Shown: positions 52,508-64,000, numbered from the stretch's first letter. The stretch is 64,000 nt of DNA from Prauserella endophytica (GCF_005146945.1 NZ_SWMS01000004.1:243308-307307); one strand, 5' to 3'. Notes: a model not told the origin generated them from the letters alone. Translations and numbers: made by a program.

Positions 52508-54022
52508 ATGACGAGCACGGTCAGGTCCAGCACGGTCTCCGATGTCCTTCGCCGCAGTGCCGCGCGCGTTCCGGGCCGGGTCGCGTTGCGGTTCGCCGAC
52601 CGGCAGTGGACCTACGCCGAGCTGGACGCGGCGGTCACGCGAGCGGCCGCGCACCTGTTGTCGCTGGGGCTCGCCAAGGGCGACCGCGTGGCCGCCTACG
52701 GCAAGAACTCCGACGCCTACCTGATCGGGTTCCTCGCGTGCGCAAGGGCCGGGCTCGTGCACGTTCCGGTGAACTTCAACCTCGCCGGAGCCGAACTGGC
52801 GTACCTGCTGGAGCAGTCGGGCAGCACCGTCGTGCTCGCCGACCCCGCGCTGCGGGAGGACCTCGACGCGCTCGCGGCGCCGCCCAAGCAGGTGCTCCCG
52901 CTGCGCGACGCCGAGGACTCGCTGCTCGCCGCCGCCCGATCGGGCGAGGTCCCGGTGCTCGACGCCGAGGTGGACGAGGACGACCTCGTGCAGCTGCTCT
53001 ACACCTCCGGTACCACGTCGCGGCCCAAGGGCGCGATGATGACCCACCGTGCGCTCTTGCACGAGTACCTGTCGTGCGTGGTGAACCTCGACCTCACCGA
53101 GAACGACGACCCGCTGCACGTGATGCCGCTGTACCACTCGGCGCAGATGCACGTGTTCCTCGTGCCGTGGCTGATGGTCGGCGCCACCAACACGCTGCTC
53201 GAGGTGCCCGACCCCGCCGAGATCCTGCGCAGGCTGGCCGCCGACCGGCACCGCGCGTTCTTCGCGGCGCCGACGCTGTGGGTGGCGCTCGCGAACAACC
53301 CCGAGTTCGGCGACTTCGACCTCTCGGCGCTGCGCAAGGCGTACTACGGCGCGTCGATCATGCCGGGGCCGGTGCTGGAACGGCTGCGCCAGGCGATGCC
53401 GGAGCTGGGCTTCTACAACTGCTTCGGCCAGTCGGAGATCGGTCCGCTCGCCACGGTGCTGCGGCCTGAGGAGCACGCGGCGCGGCCTGACTCCGCTGGC
53501 CGCGCGGTGCTGTTCGTGGAGCTGCGCGTGGTGGACTCCGAGGGCAACGACGTCGCGCCGGGCGAGCTGGGCGAGGTCGTCTACCGCTCGCCGCAGCTGT
53601 GCCTCGGCTACTGGGACAAGCCCGAGGAGACCGAGGAGGCGTTCCAGGGCGGCTGGTTCCACTCCGGCGACCTGGTGCGCATCGACGAGGAGGGCTACAT
53701 CTTCGTCGTCGACCGCATCAAGGACGTGATCAACACCGGCGGCGTGATGGTGGCCTCGCGCGAGGTCGAGGACGCGCTCTACTCGCACCCGGCCGTCGCG
53801 GAGGTCGCCGTGGTGGGCCTGCCCGACGAGAAGTGGATCGAAGCCATCACCGCGGTCGTGGTCCGCAGGGAGGATGTGGACGCCGACGAGCTGCTGGCAC
53901 ACGTGAAGGGCACGCTCTCCGCGTTCAAGGTCCCCAAGGCCGTGCACTTCGTCGACGACCTGCCGCGCAACGCCTCCGGCAAGATCCTCAAGCGGGAACT
54001 GCGCGACCGCTTCGCAGGCTGA
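52508..54022 (+). CDS. Fatty acyl-CoA synthetase (AMP-binding)
   Basis: A 504-residue member of the ANL adenylating enzymes. The P-loop is LLYTSGTTSRPKGAMMTH, with NCFGQSEIGPLAT (A5 region), GGWFHSGDLVRIDEEGYIFV and VDRIKDVINTGGVMVASREV hinge, and the catalytic Lys in NASGKILKREL at the C-terminus. It activates a carboxylic acid as AMP ester and then forms the CoA thioester; chain length or aromatic nature cannot be read. ATG 52508 has GGGAGG at 6 bases and begins 29 bases after mnmA. No partner enzymes are adjacent. Confidence 0.92.
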   Translation: MTSTVRSSTVSDVLRRSAARVPGRVALRFADRQWTYAELDAAVTRAAAHLLSLGLAKGDRVAAYGKNSDAYLIGFLACARAGLVHVPVNFNLAGAELAYLLEQSGSTVVLADPALREDLDALAAPPKQVLPLRDAEDSLLAAARSGEVPVLDAEVDEDDLVQLLYTSGTTSRPKGAMMTHRALLHEYLSCVVNLDLTENDDPLHVMPLYHSAQMHVFLVPWLMVGATNTLLEVPDPAEILRRLAADRHRAFFAAPTLWVALANNPEFGDFDLSALRKAYYGASIMPGPVLERLRQAMPELGFYNCFGQSEIGPLATVLRPEEHAARPDSAGRAVLFVELRVVDSEGNDVAPGELGEVVYRSPQLCLGYWDKPEETEEAFQGGWFHSGDLVRIDEEGYIFVVDRIKDVINTGGVMVASREVEDALYSHPAVAEVAVVGLPDEKWIEAITAVVVRREDVDADELLAHVKGTLSAFKVPKAVHFVDDLPRNASGKILKRELRDRFAG

Positions 54023-54036
54023 CCGGCTACCCGACC

Positions 54037-54089
54037 GCAGTCAAGGCCACCTTCACTGCGTTGAACGCAGGCATGGTGGCCTTCACTGC
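54037..54089. terminator. Bidirectional terminator-like palindrome (family copy 5)
   Basis: Arms GCAGTCAAGGCCACC (54037-54051) and its near complement (54075-54089) form a 15-bp stem with one mismatch. It sits between the convergent stops of the acyl-CoA synthetase and MBL hydrolase genes, as copies 1 and 2 do. Confidence 0.7.
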
Positions 54090-54106
54090 GGCTGGGGTGG
54101 CTGTGC

Positions 54107-55168
54107 TCAGGGGAGGGTGTAGTGGCGGACGCCGTCGACGTCGGTCGCGGCGAGCTTTCCCTGGTACACCAGCAGATCCAGGTGCGCGCCGGTCTCCAGG
54201 ACCGCGAGCATCTGGTTGAACGCGTCCAGCTCGGTCAGCACCCGCTCGCGGCGGGTCCACGTCAGCTTGAGCGCCGACTCGTACGCCGTCTGGGCTCCGC
54301 TCGCGACGGTCTCACCGGTCTCGGCGAGCCGCTGGTCGTGGTGGGCGAGCAGCTCGTCCACCCGCGCGTGCACGCTCGGCGACACGGGTCCGTGCGCGGG
54401 CAGCATGCGCATGTCCGGCAGCTCCCTCACCACGCGCAGGGAACCGAGGTAGTCGCGCAGCGGCAGCTCGGGCGGCGCGGGCTGGAAGCCGATCGACGGA
54501 GTGATGTGCGGCAGCACGTGGTCGCCCGAGAACATCAGCCCGGCCGCGCCGTCGGCGAACACGACGTGCCCCGCCGTGTGGCCGGGGGTGTGCACGACGT
54601 CGAGCTCCCGGCCCGGCAGCACGGTGCGCCTGCCCGGCGTGAGCCACTCGTCCGGCTCCTCCCAGAAGGTGCTCTCGGTGCGCTGCCCGCGCTTGAACGC
54701 CTTGGCCAGCTCTTCGACCACCGACTCGGCGCCCGCCCGCCGCAGCAGCCGCACCTGCGCCTGGATCGGCTGCGCCTCGGGGTCCGAGGTGATCCGCAGC
54801 GACGGCTCCTCCAGCAGGCCCAGCGCGATCTTGCTGCCGAACTTGCGGCGCAGTGCCACCGCGAGCGTGTAGTGGTCGCGGTGGACGTGTGTCACCAGGA
54901 ACCGGCTGACGTCGGCGAGCCCGGCGCCCAGCCCCTTCAGCCCCGTCTCCAGCTGTTCCTGTGCCGCATCGAGCGCCCAGCCGGAATCGATGAGAACGAG
55001 CGAGTCACCGTGGACGAGCGCGTAGACGTTCACCGCGCGTAGCGCGTCGTTCGGCAGCGGCAGGGGGATCCGGTAGACCCCTGGCGACACCGCGTAGACA
55101 CCCGGCTCGGTCCAGTGCCTGCTGTTGTCGTCCTCGAGCGGTTCCACGCGCGACCTCACTGTTCTCAA
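54107..55168 (-). CDS. MBL-fold metallohydrolase
   Basis: A 353-residue metallo-beta-lactamase fold protein. The metal-binding motif is VTHVHRDHYTLA (HxHxDH with Arg inserted at a variable position), with further ligands in VHTPGHTAGHVVF, MFSGDHVLPH and LPAHGPV. The C-terminal helical part (about 260-353) with LAHHDQRL matches the glyoxalase II-like / thioesterase group often annotated as MBL fold hydrolase. Substrate unknown. The start is uncertain: TTG 55168, GTG 55159 or GTG 55147; the first is shown. Confidence 0.88.
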   Translation of the reverse strand: MRTVRSRVEPLEDDNSRHWTEPGVYAVSPGVYRIPLPLPNDALRAVNVYALVHGDSLVLIDSGWALDAAQEQLETGLKGLGAGLADVSRFLVTHVHRDHYTLAVALRRKFGSKIALGLLEEPSLRITSDPEAQPIQAQVRLLRRAGAESVVEELAKAFKRGQRTESTFWEEPDEWLTPGRRTVLPGRELDVVHTPGHTAGHVVFADGAAGLMFSGDHVLPHITPSIGFQPAPPELPLRDYLGSLRVVRELPDMRMLPAHGPVSPSVHARVDELLAHHDQRLAETGETVASGAQTAYESALKLTWTRRERVLTELDAFNQMLAVLETGAHLDLLVYQGKLAATDVDGVRHYTLP

Positions 55169-55243
55169 AGTGCCGAACTTCGATCAGAACAGCAGCGTCG
55201 CACGGGAGCCAGCCACCTGAGACACACGTCACCGAGCGTGCGC

Positions 55244-55633
55244 TTACTTCATAGCGGCGAGCTGGATCAGGTTGCCGCAGGTGTCGTCGAGGACGGCGGT
55301 GACAACGGGGCCGAGGTCGGTCGCCTCCTGGGTGAACTGGACGCCGAGCCCCTTGAGCCGCTCGACCTCGGCGTGCACGTCGTCGACGGCGAACTGGGTG
55401 AACGGGATGCCGTCGGCGGCGAGGGCCTTCTTGAACGGGCCCGCCGCCGGGTGGCCGTCCGGCTCGAGCAGCAGCTCGACGCCGTCCGGGTCGGCGGGGG
55501 AGACCACGGTGAGCCAGCGCGCACCGCCCGCGGGCACGTCCGTCTTCTTGATGAACCCCAGCTTCTCGGTGTAGAAGGCGAGCGCCTTGGCCTGATCGTC
55601 CACCAAGACGCTGGTGATGTTGATGCGGATCAC
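55244..55633 (-). CDS. VOC (glyoxalase/bleomycin resistance-like) protein
   Basis: A 129-residue single VOC domain pair of beta-alpha-beta-beta-beta units: INITSVLVDDQAKALAFYTE KLGF at the start (split here after FYTE), VELLLEPDGHPAAGPF in the middle, and VTAVLDDTCGNLIQLA at the end, with candidate metal ligands Glu and His. Many relatives of this exact layout are annotated as glyoxalases without known substrate. The GTG 55633 overlaps the ArsR stop by 4 bases, so the pair is co-translated and the regulator likely controls it. Confidence 0.9.
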   Translation of the reverse strand: MIRINITSVLVDDQAKALAFYTEKLGFIKKTDVPAGGARWLTVVSPADPDGVELLLEPDGHPAAGPFKKALAADGIPFTQFAVDDVHAEVERLKGLGVQFTQEATDLGPVVTAVLDDTCGNLIQLAAMK

Positions 55634-55926
55634 GGGTTGGGTTCCTCTCGGTCGATGGGCCACCGTTCGACTATCGACCGCAGCGGGCTCGTGTCGATGT
55701 GGTGGAACTTGTACCGGCCCTGGCGCCGGGTGTGCACCAGCCCGGCTTGTTCGAGTACCGCGAGGTGCTGCGAGATGGCCTGCCGTGAGGAGGCCAGGCC
55801 GTGCTTCATCGTCAGCCGGCCGCAGATCTCGAACAGCGTCTGACCGTCCTTGTCGGTCAGTTCGTCCAGGATGGTGCGTCGCGTCGCGTCGCCGAGGGCC
55901 TTGAACAGGTCGGGCTCTGCGTCCAC
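55630..55926 (-). CDS. ArsR-family transcriptional regulator
   Basis: A 98-residue winged-helix repressor. PDLFKALGDATRRTILDEL and SSRQAISQHLAVLEQAGLVH (recognition helix) are typical, with HTRRQGRYKFHHID forming the wing. The canonical metal-binding CVC motif is missing; only one Cys (EICG) is present, so it probably does not sense arsenic or cadmium. Such ArsR-VOC pairs are frequent in actinobacteria. The ATG is followed directly by conserved sequence. Confidence 0.93.
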   Translation of the reverse strand: MDAEPDLFKALGDATRRTILDELTDKDGQTLFEICGRLTMKHGLASSRQAISQHLAVLEQAGLVHTRRQGRYKFHHIDTSPLRSIVERWPIDREEPNP

Positions 55927-55976
55927 GACCTAGTTATAGGCAAGTCGTCACTTGCCTGTCAAGCTTGACCTGCTCT

Positions 55977-56810
55977 TCAGTCGCTGCCGCTCTCGTTGAT
56001 GAGGCGTTCCAGCTCGCGGCGCAGCAGCCCGAGGCGCGCGTCGGCCAGCAGCGGGATCTCCCGCCTCCGCCTGCGCACCGCCGAGGGGTCGATGTCCACC
56101 ACCAGCAGCGATTCGTCCCAGTTCGGCGCCGTCGCCACCGCCGAGCCCCACGGGTCGAGCACCCGCGAGCCGCCCCAGAACCGGACGCCAGCCTCGTCGC
56201 CGACGCGGTTCACGAACACCACCCAGCACTGCTGCATGCGCGCGGTGAACGTGAGCAGGTCGTGCCAGTACTCGGCGGGGTCGAAGGAGCCGCCCGTGAG
56301 CTTCGCCGCGCTGTTGGTGGGCACGATCAGCAGCTCGGCGCCGTCCTGCGCCGCCAGCCACGGCAGCATCGGCTGCCACGCGTCGTTGCAGATGAGCGTG
56401 GCGAACCGGCCGTGCCGAGTCTCGAAAGCCCGCATGTGCTGGCCAGGGCTGGCGTGCTTGCGCTCCTCCCAGATGAGGTAGTTCGGCAGGTACAGCTTGC
56501 GGTGGTTGTGCACGAGCTGGCCGTTCGACAGGTACAGCGCGGAGTTGTGCCTGCGGATCCGGCCGTCCTCCAGCAGGCCGATCACCACGTCGGGCCCGTG
56601 CCGCGACAGGTCGGCGAGACGCGAGTCGTCGGGCCACAGCGAGATGTCGTCGGCGAGCTGCCCGAGTGCGTAGCCCGTGAGGCTGAGCTCTGGGAAGACC
56701 ACCAAGTCGGCGTGCTGCGCAGCCGCGTCCTTGATGATCCGTTCGGTATCGGCGAGGTTCCCGTCAACGTCGCCGAGCCGGCAGTCGGTCTGTGCGAGTG
56801 CCACTCTCAT
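55977..56810 (-). CDS. Nitrilase-family carbon-nitrogen hydrolase
   Basis: A 277-residue amidase of the nitrilase superfamily. The Glu-Lys-Cys triad is seen in VVFPELSLTGYAL, NHRKLYLPNYLIWEE and ATLICNDAWQPML. The family's final strand VVDIDPSAVRRRRREIPLL is also there. Relatives hydrolyse amides such as carbamoylputrescine or deamidated glutathione; the substrate cannot be told. ATG 56810 has GGAGGTGA 6 bases upstream. The start faces the MetE-like gene 58 bases away. Confidence 0.92.
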   Translation of the reverse strand: MRVALAQTDCRLGDVDGNLADTERIIKDAAAQHADLVVFPELSLTGYALGQLADDISLWPDDSRLADLSRHGPDVVIGLLEDGRIRRHNSALYLSNGQLVHNHRKLYLPNYLIWEERKHASPGQHMRAFETRHGRFATLICNDAWQPMLPWLAAQDGAELLIVPTNSAAKLTGGSFDPAEYWHDLLTFTARMQQCWVVFVNRVGDEAGVRFWGGSRVLDPWGSAVATAPNWDESLLVVDIDPSAVRRRRREIPLLADARLGLLRRELERLINESGSD

Positions 56811-56868
56811 GCGTCTCACCTCCTTTGTTCGCAGGGGTTTCGATACGGAAGAAGGTACCTGGAGAACA

Positions 56869-57924
56869 ATGTCGGGCGTGACCGAGCAAGCATTGCCCCA
56901 CGGAGTCGGCACGGGTATCGGCTCGATGCCGGGAACCGGCGCCAACGCAGCGGCCGAGGCCGCCACGATCGTCTTCGGCGAGCTGCCCCAGTTCCCTCAC
57001 CTGCCCGAACTCCCGGACCGGGGGCTCGGAGCCGATCTTGTCGGCCGTACGGCGGGACTGCTCGTCGACCTCGCCGTCGAGGAGGTCCCGAGCGGCTACC
57101 GCGTCACCGCCAGGCCGGGTGCTCACCATCGGCGCGCGGTGGATCTCCTCCGGTGGGACGTCGACGCGTTCTCCGACGCCGCCGACCGCGCGGGCGCGCG
57201 CCCGACGGTGGTGAAGACACAGGTCGCGGGCCCATGGACCCTCGCGGCGGGCGTGGAGCTGGCACGGGGGCACCGGGTGCTCACCGACCACGGCGCCACG
57301 CGCGACTTCGCCGAGTCGCTGCTGGAGGGCCTCGCGGGGCATGTCGCCGAGCTGACCCAGCGCACGGGCGCGGGCGTGGTGGTGCAGCTCGACGAGCCGT
57401 CGCTGCCGACGGTGCTGGCCGGCGCACTTCCCACCCCATCGGGTTACGGCACCGTGGACGCGGTGCCCGAGCCGGAGGCGCGCGAGCTGCTCGCGACCGT
57501 CGTGTCCGGCGTCGAGAAGGTCACCGGCAACCCCGTGATCGTGCATTGCTGCGCGTCGCGCCCGCCCGTTGCGCTGTTGCGCGCGGCTGGGGCCGGTGCG
57601 CTCGCCATCGACGCCACGCTGCTCGACGGTGCTCCCGGTTCGCTGCTCGACGAGCTCGGCGAGGCGTGGGACGCGGGCACCGAACTGCTGCTCGGCCTCG
57701 TGTCGGCCGAGGCGCCCGCCGTGCCGCCGGGCCTGCGTGACGTCGCGAGCCCCGCGCTGCGGCTGGTCGACCGGCTCGGGTTCAACCGGTCGATACTCGC
57801 CGAGCGAGCCCTGCCGACACCGACGTGCGGGCTGGCCAGTGCCCGGGGCGAGTGGGTGCGCCGCGCGCTGTCGCTCACCCGCGATCTCGGCAAAGCGTTC
57901 ATCGAGCCGCCCGAGGGCTGGTAG
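56869..57924 (+). CDS. Cobalamin-independent methionine synthase C-domain-like protein
   Basis: A 351-residue protein resembling only the C-terminal barrel of MetE (full MetE is about 750 residues). It opens with GVGTGIGSMPGTGANAAAEA. Putative zinc ligands are in VIVHCCASRPP (His and Cys) and TPTCGLASARGEWVRRAL (Cys), and VVVQLDEPSLPTVLAGALPT resembles the MetE substrate loop. Mycobacterial Rv3015c, next to ligA, is a likely orthologue by position. It may transfer methyl groups between unknown partners. ATG 56869 follows GGAGA. Confidence 0.85.
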   Translation: MSGVTEQALPHGVGTGIGSMPGTGANAAAEAATIVFGELPQFPHLPELPDRGLGADLVGRTAGLLVDLAVEEVPSGYRVTARPGAHHRRAVDLLRWDVDAFSDAADRAGARPTVVKTQVAGPWTLAAGVELARGHRVLTDHGATRDFAESLLEGLAGHVAELTQRTGAGVVVQLDEPSLPTVLAGALPTPSGYGTVDAVPEPEARELLATVVSGVEKVTGNPVIVHCCASRPPVALLRAAGAGALAIDATLLDGAPGSLLDELGEAWDAGTELLLGLVSAEAPAVPPGLRDVASPALRLVDRLGFNRSILAERALPTPTCGLASARGEWVRRALSLTRDLGKAFIEPPEGW

Positions 57925-57934
57925 GACTGCACAG

Positions 57935-61300
<3,366 letters not shown>

Positions 61301-61304
61301 GTCC

Positions 61305-61336
61305 CATACACCTTCGGTGTGTACACTTTGTGTATG
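61305..61336. promoter_or_regulatory. Promoter and operator of vapBC
   Basis: CATACAC (61305-61311) and GTGTATG (61330-61336) are inverted repeats around the palindrome GTGTACAC (61319-61326). TACACT (61322-61327) is a -10 box 6 bases before the vapB ATG at 61334, so the message is leaderless and the dyads cover the promoter, as expected for autorepression by a VapBC complex. Confidence 0.55.
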
Positions 61337-61555
61337 AGCCGGACGAACATAGACATCGACGACGATCTGGTCGCCGAAGTGATGCGCCGGTATGGCTTGG
61401 GCACCAAGCGGGAAGCCGTGGACTTCGCTCTGCGCAAAGTGACGCCGACGATCACCCCTGATGACATCGAGTCGTTGCGGGGCATCGGCTGGGAAGGCGA
61501 CCTCGAGGAGATGCGCCGCGGCACGGATCCGGAGCACAAGTGGCACTCCACCTGA
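61334..61555 (+). CDS. vapB: VapB-type antitoxin
   Basis: A 73-residue antitoxin. The ribbon-helix-helix-like start MSRTNIDIDDDLVAEVMRRY followed by GLGTKREAVDFALRKV matches the VapB/DUF2191 group; the C-terminal part, rich in acidic residues and tryptophan (GIGWEGDLEEMRRG), would bind the toxin. ATG 61334 is preferred to an upstream in-frame TTG-like start at 61319 because the operator overlaps that region. It overlaps vapC by 16 bases. Confidence 0.9.
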   Translation: MSRTNIDIDDDLVAEVMRRYGLGTKREAVDFALRKVTPTITPDDIESLRGIGWEGDLEEMRRGTDPEHKWHST

Positions 61556-61953
61556 TCGATTCCGGTGTGTGGATCGACTGGATGCGTGCTCGGGAAGGCA
61601 AGGCGACGGCACGCTTGGCGGAGCTCAAGGAAGCGCCCGCCTACCTTGCGACGACGCAGCCGGTCGCCATGGAGGTCCTGCAGGGCGTTCATTCGGCGGC
61701 TGTCGGCCGGGTCGAGCGGGTCTTCGATGGGCTCGTGCGGCTGGACATCGATCCGCAGCTCGACTTCCATCAGGCGGCTCACTTGTACCGAGCCGTCCGC
61801 GAGTCGGGTCACACCGTGCGGTCGTCGATCGACACGCTGATCGCCGCCGTCGCTCTGCGTCGCGGCGCCGTTCTTGTGCATCGCGATCGCGATTACGAGC
61901 GGATCGCCGCGGTCGCTCCCAAGCTGCGCACGGAACCGCTGCTCGACCTCTGA
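61540..61953 (+). CDS. vapC: VapC-type PIN-domain ribonuclease toxin
   Basis: A 137-residue PIN-domain RNase. The acidic metal-binding residues are visible: HLIDSGVWIDWMR (first Asp), VAMEVLQGV (Glu), SIDTLIAAVAL (Asp) and VHRDRDYERIA (Asp). Such toxins cut tRNA or rRNA; the target cannot be told. Its GTG start lies within vapB. The pair splits an otherwise housekeeping region (ligA to gatCA). Confidence 0.92.
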   Translation: MALHLIDSGVWIDWMRAREGKATARLAELKEAPAYLATTQPVAMEVLQGVHSAAVGRVERVFDGLVRLDIDPQLDFHQAAHLYRAVRESGHTVRSSIDTLIAAVALRRGAVLVHRDRDYERIAAVAPKLRTEPLLDL

Positions 61954-61963
61954 GCCTCCCGGC

Positions 61964-62617
61964 TCAGCTGTCGAGCACCACCGCGACGATGCCGGCGAGG
62001 TGAGCGAGGCGGGCGACCTCCGCGGCGCGGAACATCGGCCCGCCGGGGCGGCCCACCAGCAGCGCCCGGTCCGGCTTGCCCAGCGGCGTCGCGGCCAGCT
62101 CGGTGCCCAGCTCCTGCCAGGTCGGGGGCACCCACGACTCCTCGCCGTCCAGCACGGTCGCGCGCTCGAGCGGCAGCCACGGCATGTCCTTGATCGCCGT
62201 CTCCGGGGCGGCGCTGGACGAGGCCAGCGGCTCCACCCCGTCGTCGCTGTGCTGCACGACCACCGACCAGCCCGCCCGGATGATCTTCGGGACGCCCTCC
62301 GCGAGCAGGTCGAGGCCCGTGGCCGGCTGCGCGGCGATCTCCTCGACGAGCTCCAGCTCGCGGTGGGTGTCGAGCACCCCGGCGTAGGGGCGCACGGCGT
62401 CGACCTCGACGCCCTCGACGCTCTCGGCCGCGGTGATCAGCGCGTCGGGCAGCCTGCCCGAGGGCAGCTCCACCACCAGGTCGTCGATGGCGACGCCGCT
62501 GCCGCGCTCGACCACGTCGACGCTGAGGATGTCGGCTCCGGCGAGGCCCAGCGCGGTGGCCACGGCTCCCAGCGTGCCCGGGCTGTCGGGGAGCTGAACC
62601 CTGATCAGGAACGACAC
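61964..62617 (-). CDS. ACT-domain protein
   Basis: A 217-residue protein with an N-terminal ACT domain ([20 protein letters not shown], followed by [12 protein letters not shown]) and a C-terminal part with [20 protein letters not shown] that is conserved in actinobacteria. ACT domains bind amino acids; no catalytic domain is seen, so a regulatory role is likely. Mycobacterial Rv3013 sits in the same place, opposite gatC, as far as I recall. It is divergent from gatC. Confidence 0.85.
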   Translation of the reverse strand: MSFLIRVQLPDSPGTLGAVATALGLAGADILSVDVVERGSGVAIDDLVVELPSGRLPDALITAAESVEGVEVDAVRPYAGVLDTHRELELVEEIAAQPATGLDLLAEGVPKIIRAGWSVVVQHSDDGVEPLASSSAAPETAIKDMPWLPLERATVLDGEESWVPPTWQELGTELAATPLGKPDRALLVGRPGGPMFRAAEVARLAHLAGIVAVVLDS

Positions 62618-62881
62618 CCTGAGCCCCTCTCGGTCCTCGTCCGGCCACAGGTGGCACCGGTGCCGGTCCCGGACAGCTTCCTCACCTCATTCAAGCAGCT
62701 CACCGCAGCTTTCAGACCTGTCGTCTCCTCGGGCACTCCCTCCTTGCCGTGGAGCGCGTATGCCGGCCGATGATTGTGACAGAACGCGGACGGCGCGCGC
62801 AGCCACCGCCGGCGTGGCCACGTGCACAGTGTGCCCGCTGCCGGGCGAACAACCCGGTCGAGCCCGGTCCGCCGCACGCCA

Positions 62882-62887
62882 TAGACT
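62882..62887 (+). promoter_or_regulatory. -10 box of gatCA
   Basis: TAGACT at 62882-62887 lies 40 bases before the gatC GTG at 62928, and GGAG stands 11-14 bases before the start. A -35 box is not clear. The 310-base interval 62618-62927 otherwise shows nothing I can support. Confidence 0.35.
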
Positions 62888-62927
62888 GCCGGGAGGAACA
62901 CCCGAATCCCCTTCCGGAGTCACCCGC

Positions 62928-63227
62928 GTGTCGAATATCTCCCGCGACGAGGTCGCGCACCTCGCCAAGCTGGCCAGGCTGGCCGTCACCGAGAAGGAGC
63001 TGGACGTCTTCGCAGGCCAGCTCGACCAGATCCTCGACGCGGTGGCCAAGGTCGGTGAGGTCGCGGCGGACGACATCCCGCCGACCTCGCACGCCGTGCC
63101 GCTGACCAACGTGTTCCGCGCCGACGAGATCCGGCCGAGCCTCAGCCAGGAGCAGGCGCTCTCCGGCGCGCCCGCGGCCGAAGAGGGCAGGTTCCGGGTA
63201 CCGCGCATTCTGGGGGAAGAACAGTGA
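62928..63227 (+). CDS. gatC: Aspartyl/glutamyl-tRNA amidotransferase subunit C
   Basis: A 99-residue subunit of the GatCAB complex that amidates Glu-tRNA(Gln) or Asp-tRNA(Asn). Family pattern: [20 protein letters not shown] at the start, [15 protein letters not shown], and the extended part [20 protein letters not shown] that wraps around GatA, ending GRFRVPRIL. The start GTG 62928 fits the usual length. Its TGA overlaps the gatA start (GTGA). Confidence 0.95.
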   Translation: MSNISRDEVAHLAKLARLAVTEKELDVFAGQLDQILDAVAKVGEVAADDIPPTSHAVPLTNVFRADEIRPSLSQEQALSGAPAAEEGRFRVPRILGEEQ

Positions 63228-64000
63228 CCGACCTGACCAGGCTCACCGCGAGCGAGCTCGCCGCGAAGATCCACAAGCAGGAGATCACCTCGGTCGAGGC
63301 GACCAAGGCGCACCTCGACCGCATCGCCGAGGTGGACGGCGCCGTCAACGCGTTCCTGCACGTCGACACCGAGGGCGCGCTCGCCGCCGCCCGCAAGGTC
63401 GACGGTGACCTCGCCGAGGGCCGCGAGCCCGTGTCGCCGATCGCGGGCGTGCCGCTCGCGCTCAAGGACGTGCTGACCACCAAGGGCGTGCCCACCACGT
63501 GCGGGTCGAAGACGCTCGAGAACTGGCTGCCGCCCTACGACGCCACGGTGACGCGCAGGCTGCGCGAGGCGGGCGTCGTGATCCTCGGCAAGACGAACAT
63601 GGACGAGTTCGCGATGGGCTCCTCCACCGAGAACTCGGCGTACGGGCCCACCCGCAACCCGTGGGACCGCGAGCGCATCCCCGGCGGCTCCGGCGGCGGC
63701 TCCTCGGCCTCGCTGGCCGCGTTCGAGGCGCCGCTGGCGATCGGCACCGACACCGGCGGCTCGATCCGCCAGCCCGCCGCCGTCACCGGCACGGTCGGTG
63801 TGAAGCCCACCTACGGTGGTGTCTCGCGCTACGGGCTCGTGGCGTTCTCGTCCTCGCTCGACCAGGCCGGTCCGTGCGCGCGCTCGGTGCTCGACGCGGC
63901 GCTGCTGCACGAGGTGATCGCCGGGCACGACCCGATGGACTCGACGTCGATCGACGCGCCCGTGCCGCCCGTCGTCACCGCCGCGAGGGCGGGGCTCAAG
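63224..64000 (+). CDS. gatA: Aspartyl/glutamyl-tRNA amidotransferase subunit A (partial)
   Basis: The first 259 codons of GatA; the window ends inside the gene. The amidase signature is intact: catalytic Lys in [12 protein letters not shown] (near residue 79), the Gly/Ser-rich [19 protein letters not shown] with the cis-Ser, and the nucleophile Ser in [31 protein letters not shown] is also typical. It hydrolyses glutamine to give ammonia to GatB, whose gene would be expected downstream. Confidence 0.95.
   Translation, partial: MTDLTRLTASELAAKIHKQEITSVEATKAHLDRIAEVDGAVNAFLHVDTEGALAAARKVDGDLAEGREPVSPIAGVPLALKDVLTTKGVPTTCGSKTLENWLPPYDATVTRRLREAGVVILGKTNMDEFAMGSSTENSAYGPTRNPWDRERIPGGSGGGSSASLAAFEAPLAIGTDTGGSIRQPAAVTGTVGVKPTYGGVSRYGLVAFSSSLDQAGPCARSVLDAALLHEVIAGHDPMDSTSIDAPVPPVVTAARAGLK

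Overview
The window comes from a very GC-rich actinomycete, most likely a member of the Pseudonocardiaceae (Amycolatopsis, Saccharomonospora or Prauserella type). Reasons: GTG starts and 4-base GTGA overlaps are common, several genes look leaderless, there is an EmbC-like arabinosyltransferase (arabinogalactan cell wall), actinobacterial gene orders are present (cysteine desulfurase-mnmA, ligA close to gatCA), and the intergenic DNA carries two repeat families that I remember from this group: 21-bp tandem units and GCAGTGAAGGCCACC palindromes. This placement is inference; there is no rRNA in the window.

Layout. 1-2.8 kb: a 21-bp tandem array, then small single genes (SRPBCC protein, thioesterase, HxlR regulator, unknown protein, PPOX-fold protein). 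2.8-27.5 kb: a nearly complete late-cobalt-insertion (aerobic) adenosylcobalamin locus: cobN facing cobG-cobH-cobIJ; cobK facing cbiD; cobL-cobM; a cobalamin riboswitch leading into an AAA/VWA chelatase subunit gene, cobO, cobB and cobC; cobU-cobT-cobS facing cbiB; then the cobalt-uptake pair cbtB-cbtA behind its own promoter and a second cobalamin riboswitch. An arabinosyltransferase gene and a reductase-like gene are interspersed. cobA (uroporphyrinogen III methyltransferase), cobQ and cobF are not seen; CbiD presumably replaces CobF.

27.5-38.1 kb: DyP peroxidase, a Tat-exported phosphoesterase with a lectin-like tail, a 67-residue Cys-rich protein, the glutamate synthase operon gltB-gltD joined by a duplicated stop/start junction, and a small DNA-binding-like protein. 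38.2-44.0 kb: a one-strand catabolic unit under a GntR/FCD regulator: a hydroxyacid-oxoacid transhydrogenase homologue, a large FAD/Fe-S 2-hydroxyacid dehydrogenase (YdiJ-like) and a 2-oxopent-4-enoate hydratase-family protein. A perfect operator-like palindrome lies at its promoter. I read this as 4-hydroxybutyrate (or a similar hydroxyacid) oxidation coupled to recycling of D-2-hydroxyglutarate; it is the most interesting functional hypothesis here.

44-50 kb: beta-propeller lipoprotein, HxlR regulator facing an SDR-like protein, mtnA facing a TrpB2-type tryptophan synthase. 50-64 kb: cysteine desulfurase and mnmA (tRNA 2-thiouridine), acyl-CoA synthetase, MBL hydrolase, ArsR-glyoxalase pair, nitrilase-family hydrolase, MetE C-domain-like protein, a conserved hypothetical, ligA, GNAT, a VapBC toxin-antitoxin pair, an ACT-domain protein, gatC and a gatA truncated by the window end. 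No tRNA, rRNA, CRISPR, insertion sequence or prophage was recognised.
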